From: Acidobacteriota bacterium
GTDB taxonomy: Bacteria; Acidobacteriota; Terriglobia; Terriglobales; Acidobacteriaceae
DNA: 21,295 nt
Assembly: GCA_021793595.1 (NCBI GenBank)
Contig: JAJYSL010000057.1
Span: forward strand, 1 to 21,295
Direction of reading: 5' to 3'
Shown: positions 13,547-21,019 of the stretch, piece by piece
Numbering within the stretch: the first letter of the stretch is position 1
Layout of the letters: each line of letters starts with the position of its first letter
Position numbers and translations under genes: made by a program
Notes under the pieces: model-generated
Databases searched by the model: none
The model's input: only the letters and a program-made list of their open reading frames with translations
What the model was told of the DNA's origin: nothing

Positions 13547-14203
13547 CTATTGTTTGAGAGTCCTGCTGATCTCGTAATGTCGTTTCTGGATGCTGCTGTC
13601 GATTGAGACTCCTTCATCGAAAACAACCTTCACCGCGCATCCGTCGTGACCCATCCAGATCGTGCCCTTTTCAAAACTGCCGGGACCGAAGAGTGTCGTA
13701 TACGCCCGCTGGTCCGCAGTGTTGGCGCTGGCGGTGTCAATGGCGTATTTGCTGGCGCTATAACCGTTCACGTTGTCTGCGCCCCGGCTGATTACGGCGG
13801 ATGTGCCGTCGATGCCGGCAAGATGTCCAGTAAGCGCCGTGATGCGGCTCGACAGACTGAGCACCGCGCTCCCCCACTCGGTATCGTCGGATCGCTTCGC
13901 ATGGACCGCGGTCGCGCTGCCTGGCTCTTTGACAATTCCATCGATGGATAAAGGAGTGACGTCCGCTTCATAGTCGTGCCAGGTGGACGGGTCCTCATAC
14001 TTGTAGGAATAATGGAAGGACTCCGTCGGCTTCTCGACGCGGTCCAGAATGCAGCCCACATGCAGGTGGGCATCCGCGCCACTGCGAGCCTGCGTGCCAG
14101 ATTGCGAGTGGGAGCGGCATCCGCAGGTAGTCAGCAGCACCAGCGCTGCGGTAGCGGCCAGACCGCGCCTCAAGTTGAGGCTTGCATCAGCAGGACATCT
14201 CAT
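13547..14203 (-). CDS. Putative lipoprotein A, paralogue of the next gene downstream
   Basis: The 218-residue protein starts at ATG 14203 behind GAGGAGGAG; a longer frame to 14254 would run into the upstream gene. The signal-like region LRRGLAATAALVLLTTCGC has two Cys at its end, but the lipobox is imperfect, so lipid attachment is uncertain. The domain motifs are CILDRVEKPTESFHYSYK, EADVTPLSIDG, VNGYSASKYAIDT, GPGSFEKGTIW, GCAVKVVFDE and KRHYE, mirroring lipoprotein B. The gap to lipoprotein B is 30 bp. The retained Cys pair (one at the domain start, one in GCxVK) may form a disulfide. Confidence 0.8.
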   Translation of the reverse strand: MRCPADASLNLRRGLAATAALVLLTTCGCRSHSQSGTQARSGADAHLHVGCILDRVEKPTESFHYSYKYEDPSTWHDYEADVTPLSIDGIVKEPGSATAVHAKRSDDTEWGSAVLSLSSRITALTGHLAGIDGTSAVISRGADNVNGYSASKYAIDTASANTADQRAYTTLFGPGSFEKGTIWMGHDGCAVKVVFDEGVSIDSSIQKRHYEISRTLKQ

Positions 14204-14232
14204 GTGGTACTCCTCCTCGTTGGGTTCGCACT

Positions 14233-16353
14233 CTAATTCGGCTTCGGCTCGCATCCTTTGATCGCTGGTATAAGCGTCGTCTTCTTATCCTGAAAAACGA
14301 CGATGCCCTTCTTTGGCGGAATCGAACCGCTGATCGAACCGAGCATGTCTTTATCCATATCAGCCACCGTCATAAAGGTTTGGAAGTACTGCTGGCAGGG
14401 AAACATGGCCAGCATTCCCGCACCCGCATAGCCCACAGACGTTACCCAACTCACAGAAGCGGCGCGCCGAACCTTGAAGAGATCCTCGGTGCTGGGAGGC
14501 TTCAAATCACTCTTGACGTACACCCCTAATTGCCCCTGGAGACTGTCCGCCAGCGCCGCACCCTGTGCACTCAACGCCCCGGGCTCACGCGCGTCCAACG
14601 CATAGAGAAAGCTCACCGTGCTCAACGACAGCGCAAACTTCGGCGCGTTGATCGCCACTACCGCGCCGTGCGCGGCCTTTGCCGATGAATTCGTGCTAGA
14701 GATATCCGTCTGTGCGTGCAAGCCCTCGTTCAGGGGCGTGGTGCCATCGATTCCGCCCTGTCCGCTGTAAATGACATGGAAATGCCCCTTCGCTGCCGCC
14801 TTTTCCCCAAAGCCTGGAGTGAAAATCAAATTTCCGTAGACTTGAAACAGCAGAGGAATGTCGTCGGCGCTATCCACCAGCCCGGAGTGCATCGCCGGCA
14901 GGCGCAGGCGTGATTCGCCGATGCTCTGGCCCGGCGCGGTCGTTTGCACCATCCAATCGACGTCCAGCGTGCCGTCGGTATCAACCTTATAGGTGGCCTG
15001 CTGTAGCTTCCCACTGTGAATCACAGCCAGAAAGTTATAGCCGAATTTCGTGATCTGGCCATTCCCGCTGACGCTGGCCTGCATTCCGTCTTTCTTTTTG
15101 TAAGCCAGGAATTGGTAAGTCGTCCCTGTGCCGCTCGTTTTGTATTTCCATTCATCATCGCCGCTGACGGGCTGTTCCGGCGCCAGGCCCCCCGCCCATA
15201 GCCCACTCGGCTGCGCCGCATCGCCCAGCGTCTGCCTGAAGACCTGGAACGTGCCTTCGTTGATGAAGTCCGTCAGCGCCGCCGAACTCACCGCAGCTGC
15301 AATCCCCGAGGAAGCATGGAAGCCGGACATCTGGCCGGTTGAAAGTCTCATCACTTTCTTCACGTTGAGTACCCCCAGGTGCTTGAAAAAAAGCACATCT
15401 CCCGCGACCACACTCTGCACGCACTTATCCCCGCCATTCAGAACCAAAGCATGGGCGTCGTGGCTGACGCCAAGAATATTTTTTGGATCGATGCCAATTG
15501 TTTTGCTCGTGTAGCGGCTCGCTTTATCGGTGTTGCCGCCGATGCTGAGATTTCCAACCGCAGTATTTTGCCATGTGGCTGTAACCGTCACGGCCGTTGA
15601 AGCGGTGGAACCGGCAGCTCCCATCGAGCAGGATGACGGCAGCGATGTGCTTGCCGGGAACTGAGCACCCGATGCTCCCGATGGCACGTTTACGGATGCT
15701 GGGACTTTCACGGAGCCGCTGCTGCTCTTGAGCGCGACTGTAGCCCCTCCTTTTCTGAGTTGGTCCACGAATTGCGCCGGAGCTCCTTTCTGAGCGACAT
15801 TCTTGAAATAGTGGACATCCTGCGGAGCTGGGTGCTGCAGCGTGATATTGCCCTGCGCCGGCACTCCCCAGTTCACGACGGATGGTTGCAGCGAAAAGGA
15901 CGCAATGCCATTCGGCAGAACCGTAAGCTTGACCTCTGTGGACGCGCTGCCGTACGTCGCCGATATGGTCTCTACCTGCTTAACGGGTATGGCTCGTGTG
16001 ATCACTTTGAACGAAGCCTCTGTCTGGCCCGCAGGCACCGATAGACTGGCCGCTGTCAACGGCGCAATAGTGATGTCTGGCGTGGTATTTGCGGTGACGT
16101 TTGTGACCTTGATCGTTGCGCCGCCCTGCGGAGCTGCCTGGCTCAGACTGACTTTCGCAATTTCCCAATCTCCCCCAATCACCGTCAGCTGCGGAAAACT
16201 CAGCGTGATTTGCGTGGGGACGTTGCCACCCTCTCCGCCGGTGCCTGGCGCGCCCGCTGCATTCGCGGAAGGCACGAGCTGGACAGAAATCACCGCCAGC
16301 GCGCTGCACCGCAACATGCGCCGCAATCTGTGCTCACTATTTGCTTGTCGCAC
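14233..16353 (-). CDS. Large secreted protein with Ig-like repeats
   Basis: A 706-residue protein starting at GTG 16353, chosen because GGGAGG lies seven bases upstream. The signal peptide includes LRCSALAVISVQLVPSANAA. About residues 45-145 form an Ig-like beta unit (VSLSQAAPQGGATIKVTNVT, ASLSVPAGQTEASFKV, VETISATYGSASTEVKLTV). A diverged second unit lies at about 150-275 (GNITLQHPAPQDVH, GGATVALKSSSGSVKVPASV). The remaining 430 residues have no recognised domain; they include GTGTTYQFLAYKKKDG and end in KGCEPKPN. The protein probably acts at or beyond the outer membrane. Its stop is 29 bp before lipoprotein A. An adhesin or surface scaffold is possible. Confidence 0.78.
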   Translation of the reverse strand: MRQANSEHRLRRMLRCSALAVISVQLVPSANAAGAPGTGGEGGNVPTQITLSFPQLTVIGGDWEIAKVSLSQAAPQGGATIKVTNVTANTTPDITIAPLTAASLSVPAGQTEASFKVITRAIPVKQVETISATYGSASTEVKLTVLPNGIASFSLQPSVVNWGVPAQGNITLQHPAPQDVHYFKNVAQKGAPAQFVDQLRKGGATVALKSSSGSVKVPASVNVPSGASGAQFPASTSLPSSCSMGAAGSTASTAVTVTATWQNTAVGNLSIGGNTDKASRYTSKTIGIDPKNILGVSHDAHALVLNGGDKCVQSVVAGDVLFFKHLGVLNVKKVMRLSTGQMSGFHASSGIAAAVSSAALTDFINEGTFQVFRQTLGDAAQPSGLWAGGLAPEQPVSGDDEWKYKTSGTGTTYQFLAYKKKDGMQASVSGNGQITKFGYNFLAVIHSGKLQQATYKVDTDGTLDVDWMVQTTAPGQSIGESRLRLPAMHSGLVDSADDIPLLFQVYGNLIFTPGFGEKAAAKGHFHVIYSGQGGIDGTTPLNEGLHAQTDISSTNSSAKAAHGAVVAINAPKFALSLSTVSFLYALDAREPGALSAQGAALADSLQGQLGVYVKSDLKPPSTEDLFKVRRAASVSWVTSVGYAGAGMLAMFPCQQYFQTFMTVADMDKDMLGSISGSIPPKKGIVVFQDKKTTLIPAIKGCEPKPN

Positions 16354-16396
16354 CGTTCGTCCTCCCGGGCCAAGTCTGCATCGCCGCGTCCGTTCT

Positions 16397-16894
16397 TCAA
16401 CGCAGCTTGTTCACCTGCTTGGCAGCGATATCGCCGATCCACGGGATGTGGTACTCGCGTTCGCTGTACGCCTGAAACATCACATACAGCCAGTAGACAA
16501 ATATGCCCAGTCCTGCCAGCAGCCGCAGTGGAACATCGATGGTCAGAACCCAATAGCCCATCGTGCTTACCAGAATTCCCACCCCAATGCTCCATACGAT
16601 CGAGAAGGCGATGCATGCAACGCAGAAGAGCACCGACTGCATAGCATGAAAGCGGATAAACTTGTCGTTCTTATAAGGAACCAGCACGAGGAAAATAATT
16701 CCTGTAATGAACCCCAGGGCATACGAAAGAGCCGCCGCGAGATTGGTCGAGAGTGCCGTGCCGACGGAGGGACTGGCAGTGATTCCGCTCGCAGTTGCAT
16801 CCGCCGCCACCTGCGCCCCAGCCGGCCCCCCGCAAGCTCCGCAGAAAGCGCTATCATCCGCCATCGTCGCGCCGCAATGAGTGCACTGTCTCAT
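16397..16894 (-). CDS. Zinc-ribbon polytopic membrane protein (DUF4870-like)
   Basis: A 165-residue protein. An N-terminal zinc ribbon (MRQCTHCG...FCGACG, Cys4/7/18/21) has the same Cys spacing as the first ribbon of the 730-residue OmpA protein. An Ala/Ser/Thr linker follows, then three to four membrane helices (LSYALGFITGIIFLVLVPYK, SVLFCVACIAFSIVWSIGVG, RLLAGLGIFVYWLYVMFQAY). The sequence KNDKFIRFHAMQS is typical of DUF4870/Tic20-like small membrane proteins. The ATG at 16894 has AGGAG eight bases upstream and overlaps the methyltransferase stop (ATGA), so the two are translationally coupled. Confidence 0.85.
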   Translation of the reverse strand: MRQCTHCGATMADDSAFCGACGGPAGAQVAADATASGITASPSVGTALSTNLAAALSYALGFITGIIFLVLVPYKNDKFIRFHAMQSVLFCVACIAFSIVWSIGVGILVSTMGYWVLTIDVPLRLLAGLGIFVYWLYVMFQAYSEREYHIPWIGDIAAKQVNKLR

Positions 16895-17502
16895 AGACAA
16901 TCTCCTCTCCTCTGTTCAAAGTCAGACAAACTGATCGCAACGACTGCCTTGGGCGCAATCTGGAGTGCCGGACGCCTATATAGGAAAAGCGTGTACTCCA
17001 CGTTCCCTTCAGAAATCGCCTTCGTCGTTTGAACCGGCCGCCACCCCGGTACTTCAAAATCAAGTGCGACAATTCGGCTTCCCGGCCGCAGATGGCTCGC
17101 CAGCCGCGATTGCAGGTGACCGTTGATCGCGCTGAGCAGATATAGCGTTACGACTGTCGCCGGACGCAGATCGGCCTGGAAGACGTCGGTGCATTGAAAT
17201 TTCACACGGCTTCCTAACTCCAGGTCATCCACCCGCTGCTGGGAGTAACGCCACAAATCCAGGTCCCTTTCGATTCCGACCGCCCTGCAGCCGAACTCCT
17301 GCGCCGCAAGAATCGGAATTCTACCGTCACCGGAACCCAGGTCATAGACCATGTCATCCGACTGCGACCCGGCGAGTTCGAGCATTTGGCGGGCAATCCC
17401 CCAGGGTGTCGGGACAAACTCCGATGCACTGCGTAATGCCGCGAGAGATTCCTCCAACTGCTCAATCGGTCTGATTCTGCGTCGCGGGAAAATCCAGTTC
17501 AT
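16891..17502 (-). CDS. Class I SAM-dependent methyltransferase
   Basis: A 203-residue protein with a Rossmann methyltransferase core: FVPTPWGIARQML before motif I, YDLGSGDGRIPILAA (about 53-67) as the SAM-binding loop, GIERDLDLW with the acidic motif II residue, FQCTDVFQADL, and LYLLSAINGHLQSRLASHLR. The VPTP...DLGSGDGR layout is shared with small lysine methyltransferases related to ATPSCKMT/FAM173, so a protein substrate is possible but unproven. GAGG a few bases upstream supports the ATG. It is the second gene of the operon and overlaps the zinc-ribbon gene by four bases, which suggests a partner within the same system. Confidence 0.85.
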   Translation of the reverse strand: MNWIFPRRRIRPIEQLEESLAALRSASEFVPTPWGIARQMLELAGSQSDDMVYDLGSGDGRIPILAAQEFGCRAVGIERDLDLWRYSQQRVDDLELGSRVKFQCTDVFQADLRPATVVTLYLLSAINGHLQSRLASHLRPGSRIVALDFEVPGWRPVQTTKAISEGNVEYTLFLYRRPALQIAPKAVVAISLSDFEQRRGDCL

Positions 17503-17564
17503 GGCGCCTCACGTCAACCCTGGTTACGTCTCTCCGCCGGAATATTTGACTTCTTGCAAACGGG

Positions 17565-18383
17565 TCACTGCGCGGAATCCGATATTTGGAAAGTCCAAAC
17601 GCTGTCGAACATGAATCCGGCGCCTTGCCCGCGCGCCACATCCCCACCCGAAACTTTCTGGTTCCGCGAAACCGGACGCAGCACAACCGCGTACTCACCC
17701 GGCAAAAGCGCCGATTGCGGTGACACCTGGTATTTGCCCGGATTGCTTTTCTGTAGATTGACCGCGACGCGGTCCTCTACAAACGACGAATAGATATCCC
17801 AATCCGCCGCATCATGTGAACCCGCATCCTGTTTCCCCCGCGTTGCCCCCACCAGCCGGCACGTGTTTTGCGCGGGCGTGAGCTTCACAATCAACGGAGC
17901 GAACTCGTCTGGGTTCACACCAGGTGCATTTGCGAAGTTCACAGCGAAGGTTGGCGTGCTCGTCTGCAGCACATTCGCAGACGCTGGGCCCGACACTCCC
18001 CACACGTAAGTCACCGTCGGCTGACGCCGCGCGAGCATCTCATTAAAAATCCCGCCGCCCTGAGTCAAAGCCAAACCTGCGACGCCATTGTTTACGTGTG
18101 ACGCTGCGTTCCAGGTGACATCGGTGACCCCCGCCTGCATTCCCTGCGTCACCGCGGAATCTCCTGCCAGACTGGCTAGTGATTGCGGATTGGTTTTCGT
18201 TTCCGCGAGCTGTGTTTTCTCCCGGGGCAATGGCTGCGACGCGGATCCTTGCACCAGGGCAATCGTCGGCATCTGCCAGTGCGGCTTTGCAGGCTGCTGC
18301 GCCCGGGCATACCCGCCGCCAACTCCAGGAACGCCGGTTACCAGACCGAAGAGCACCATCATTCTCATTGTCCCGGTTTGCAT
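17565..18383 (-). CDS. Secreted protein, first gene of the operon
   Basis: A 272-residue protein of unknown family. The N-terminal signal is MRMMVLFGLVTGVPGVGG with cleavage near ARA-QQ. The mature part begins with a Pro/Gln-rich segment, then a Thr/Ala-rich helix region (QSLASLAGDSAVTQGM), a GLALTQGGGIFNEM segment and a beta-rich C-terminal half (PTVTYVWGVSGPAS, KYQVSPQSALLPGEYAVVLR, AGFMFDSVWTFQI). The C-terminal PGEYAVVLRP pattern resembles surface or periplasmic proteins that describe traits as derived from a stored parameter, but no domain is named. GGAGG is 11 bases before ATG 18383; ATG 18368 is an alternative. It is 62 bp ahead of the methyltransferase. Confidence 0.7.
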   Translation of the reverse strand: MQTGTMRMMVLFGLVTGVPGVGGGYARAQQPAKPHWQMPTIALVQGSASQPLPREKTQLAETKTNPQSLASLAGDSAVTQGMQAGVTDVTWNAASHVNNGVAGLALTQGGGIFNEMLARRQPTVTYVWGVSGPASANVLQTSTPTFAVNFANAPGVNPDEFAPLIVKLTPAQNTCRLVGATRGKQDAGSHDAADWDIYSSFVEDRVAVNLQKSNPGKYQVSPQSALLPGEYAVVLRPVSRNQKVSGGDVARGQGAGFMFDSVWTFQISDSAQ

Positions 18384-18731
18384 TTCCGTTCATTCCTCCA
18401 TGTAGAAAACGTTCTTCATTCCGAAAATCGCAATCATCCCAGCCCATCGAAAGCTGATCCCTTCGGTCGAGTCATTGTCCCTGGCATGCTCGAGCCTCCT
18501 TGACAGCGGCCTTGGCGCGGTCCTATGCCAGGCTTTGGGACTCCCGCTAAAACATGCCAATCGATAGCGCGGGAAGGCTTAGCAGGTCAAAGGAATCGCA
18601 GCTGAATTGAATCTGAACTTCTAAGCCGATGAGGATGAGCGGATTACGAATAGAAATGAATGGCTGAAGGCCGCCAAAAACAGCCAACAAGGCTGACGAT
18701 CAGACTCGTTGCAGCTGGGGAAGGGCAAATT
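18384..18731. other. Intergenic region upstream of the operon
   Basis: No gene is supported in these 348 bp between the end of the regulator and the first operon gene. Frames on the plus strand here are short or extend antisense into the regulator. The region is the natural place for an operon promoter and a terminator for the regulator. No strong stem with a uridine tract was seen. Confidence 0.5.
18561..18590 (-). promoter_or_regulatory. Weak candidate promoter for the envelope operon
   Basis: On the minus strand TTGACC (complement of 18585-18590) and TATCGA (complement of 18561-18566) are separated by 18 bases. The -35 is a good match to sigma-70 and the -10 is poor. It is about 180 bp upstream of the first operon gene. 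This is a guess from two hexamers. Confidence 0.2.
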
Positions 18732-20708
18732 TCAGTGGGTACCGGAATTCGCCTGGGCGCTCAGCGCCTTGACATGAGCCAGGAATCCGCGTTGGCAGGC
18801 GGCTGCCTCATCCTTGAGCCGTGTGAAGTCAGTGCGGTCACGAACAGCCGCCAGGACGGGGTCCGACTCCAACTCCGGAACGGCACAGTAGCCGCTCCGA
18901 ACCGACCACCTGAGGGCGCGCATGGCGCGGTCAGGCTCGCCGGCAAAGCTAAGCATGGCTCCGATCTCATACGCCTCTTCCGAATCGGCCTGCTTATAAG
19001 CGAAAGCCTCTTCCTTTGCGGCAGTCGCGTCCAAAACGCGGGAGGGTTGATTCTCCAGCCGATCCAGAACGATTTCTGAGTCCGTGTATCCGGTTTCGAC
19101 AGCCACCTTCGCCAGAGCAAGGGCCTCCGCGTAGTTCTTTTGTCGAAGGGCGAATTGCATCCTCTCCCTGACGCTCCACCCCGAGCTTCCGTCCAGGTCA
19201 ACATAGGTATGGGCGCGGGCATAGTCTCCCTGGTACAGGAAGACCTTCGAGCAAGACCGCAGGATGGGATTGCCCGGATCACTGGCCAGCGCCGCCTGAC
19301 ATTCTTTCGCGGCTTCATCGAGAAGCCCCGCATACCGATAAATGTAGGACAGCTCAAAATGAGTCGCCCAGGAATCAGGACGCCATCGCAGAAGCTTCTG
19401 CGCCAGATCGTAAGCTCCTTGCAAGTCACCGTTTTCTGTCCGTATGGTGATCCAATTCGCGGTTCCACGAGGATCAATCGATGCCGCGTGTGCGCTCGCC
19501 TCCTCCGATTTCTGGTACTCTGCCTTACCGCCATTGGAATAGGATGCGTCAATGTAATATCGCCACGCCAGGTCCACCCAGGCGGGGGGATAGTTGGGAT
19601 CTTCCTTCACTGATTGTTCCAAGTCCGTGATCGCTTCCTTGTTCGGCTGCGGATCGCGCGGTATCGCCACGCTTCGCAAATAGAGATCATAGGCGTGCTG
19701 GTTGTGCGGAGAAGGTATTTTGCCGACGGTTTCGCCGCTTCCCAGCGTGTCAAACACACCCTTCTGCAGGCTCCAAACAAAGTCGTCATGGAGATGGATC
19801 AATTCATTCGGGTCGGCGGAGAGCGTGTCACGCCAAACGACGCGATCGTCCGCCACTCGGTCCATTTCCGCCGTAATCGCCAGCCGCCCGCTTTCAGTGG
19901 CAAAATACCCGGAGATTACATACGCAACCTTCATGTCGTGCCCGACCGCCTGTGGGTCTTCCGGGTGCTCGCCATATTTTGCGGTTGACGTGAATGGTCG
20001 AACCGAAATGGAGCGAGCGTAGGTAAGGTCGGTGACGATGTCAGACGCTAACGCATATCGCAAATAATCGAAAGATGGGCCAGCACCCCAGTTCGCGAAG
20101 GGAACGACGGCCACTGAGGTTGCCGGCATCGTGTCGAAAATATCCATTCGCGCGCGGCTTCGGAAAGCCCAATGATGAATCAGCAGAGCGGCAACCAATA
20201 TCACGCCGAGAGAAGCTGCTACCGCCCATACTGCCTGAGTCGTTCCGATTCGCAGCCATCGGGCGCTGGCCGGCATTTCGCTTTGCTGCGAGCCTCCAAT
20301 CGGGAATGGTTTGCTCTGTTGGATTGCTGGGATTGGCACTGAGGCGGCTTGCGAAGAGACCGTGCTAACGGGAGTGATGAAGCGATATCCCTTGCGCGGA
20401 ACCGTTTCGATGAACCGGGGATTGTTCGGGGTGTCACCAAGGGTCGCTCGCAGCTTTTTCAGAATGACGTTCAGGCACTCATCGAAATCAACGTAGGTAC
20501 CATTCGGCCAGAGCCTCCGCCGCAGGTCTTCGCGAGTGACAATTTCTCCCGGCCTCTCCAGCAACGCCACGAGCACGCAAAAGGGTTGATCGTGAATCTT
20601 GATGCGCACTCCTGCACGCGTCAGCTTGCTCCCCGTGACGTCCACCTCGAACAGGCCAAAGCGAAATATCCTCGGCTTCGAGTCTGTATCGTGCGCTGCC
20701 ATCGGCAT
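18732..20708 (-). CDS. Winged-helix / TM / TolB-like / TPR transcriptional regulator
   Basis: The predicted protein has 658 residues. An OmpR-type winged helix occupies about 12-115 (FGLFEVDVTGSKLTRAG, LWPNGTYVDFDECLNVILKK, NPRFIETVPRKGYRFITPV). A linker leads to a TM helix at about 157-178 (AVWAVAASLGVILVAALLIH), then a TolB/FlgO-like periplasmic domain (SVAVVPFANWGAGPSFDYLR) and TPR-type helices from about 370 to the C-terminus. This CadC-like arrangement has DNA binding inside and sensing outside, and is abundant in Acidobacteria. The start is uncertain: ATG 20708 and 20702 lie just before the domain, while an open frame reaches TTG 20792. None has a clear ribosome binding site. It lies 348 bp upstream of the nine-gene operon on the same strand and is its likely regulator, which is inference. 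Confidence 0.88.
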   Translation of the reverse strand: MPMAAHDTDSKPRIFRFGLFEVDVTGSKLTRAGVRIKIHDQPFCVLVALLERPGEIVTREDLRRRLWPNGTYVDFDECLNVILKKLRATLGDTPNNPRFIETVPRKGYRFITPVSTVSSQAASVPIPAIQQSKPFPIGGSQQSEMPASARWLRIGTTQAVWAVAASLGVILVAALLIHHWAFRSRARMDIFDTMPATSVAVVPFANWGAGPSFDYLRYALASDIVTDLTYARSISVRPFTSTAKYGEHPEDPQAVGHDMKVAYVISGYFATESGRLAITAEMDRVADDRVVWRDTLSADPNELIHLHDDFVWSLQKGVFDTLGSGETVGKIPSPHNQHAYDLYLRSVAIPRDPQPNKEAITDLEQSVKEDPNYPPAWVDLAWRYYIDASYSNGGKAEYQKSEEASAHAASIDPRGTANWITIRTENGDLQGAYDLAQKLLRWRPDSWATHFELSYIYRYAGLLDEAAKECQAALASDPGNPILRSCSKVFLYQGDYARAHTYVDLDGSSGWSVRERMQFALRQKNYAEALALAKVAVETGYTDSEIVLDRLENQPSRVLDATAAKEEAFAYKQADSEEAYEIGAMLSFAGEPDRAMRALRWSVRSGYCAVPELESDPVLAAVRDRTDFTRLKDEAAACQRGFLAHVKALSAQANSGTH

Positions 20709-21019
20709 GTTGGTAAAGGAGCGGGCGGGAGCCCGTCGGGATGGCCGAATCATACCATATCGCGGTTCAAGCAGCACCGGTGGGTTCGTCAACTGTCGTC
20801 AACTTGATTGATGACTTTTGAAGTTGATAGTGTGCCATTTTGGCATGCCAGTGCTGAATCGGGACAAGGTGCAACAAGTGCATCCTTCTCGATGAGAAGC
20901 AATTCCGCGTCTCCCGACCGCCCATACATTGCGCTCATTTATTCCATCGCCCGCAGGAATCGATCAGCCTGCCCCGGAGTTTCTGAATCGCTCCCAACCA
21001 CAATCTGGAGGAACTTTCC
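20709..21019. other. Divergent intergenic region with inverted repeats
   Basis: This 311-bp gap separates the divergent regulator and the right orphan gene, and no gene is supported in it. It holds TCAACTT (20799-20805) facing AAGTTGA (20821-20827), preceded by a further GTCAACT (20788-20794), and TGCCA/TGGCA arms at about 20835-20847. The repeated TCAACT words could be an operator for the winged-helix regulator. No clear -35/-10 pair was seen. Confidence 0.35.

Noticed and set aside
15842..17032. 396-residue plus-strand open frame
   Set aside because: It lies antisense across the 706-aa protein, the zinc-ribbon membrane protein and the methyltransferase, all with good start sites and domain evidence. 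Its own translation is Arg/Ser/Pro-rich without any motif.
18489..18517. TTGACA followed 17 bases later by CTATGC on the plus strand
   Set aside because: It points away from the operon and no plus-strand gene lies downstream.
18761..19552. 263-residue minus-strand open frame
   Set aside because: It overlaps the TPR part of the regulator in another frame, is extremely Arg-rich and lacks domains.
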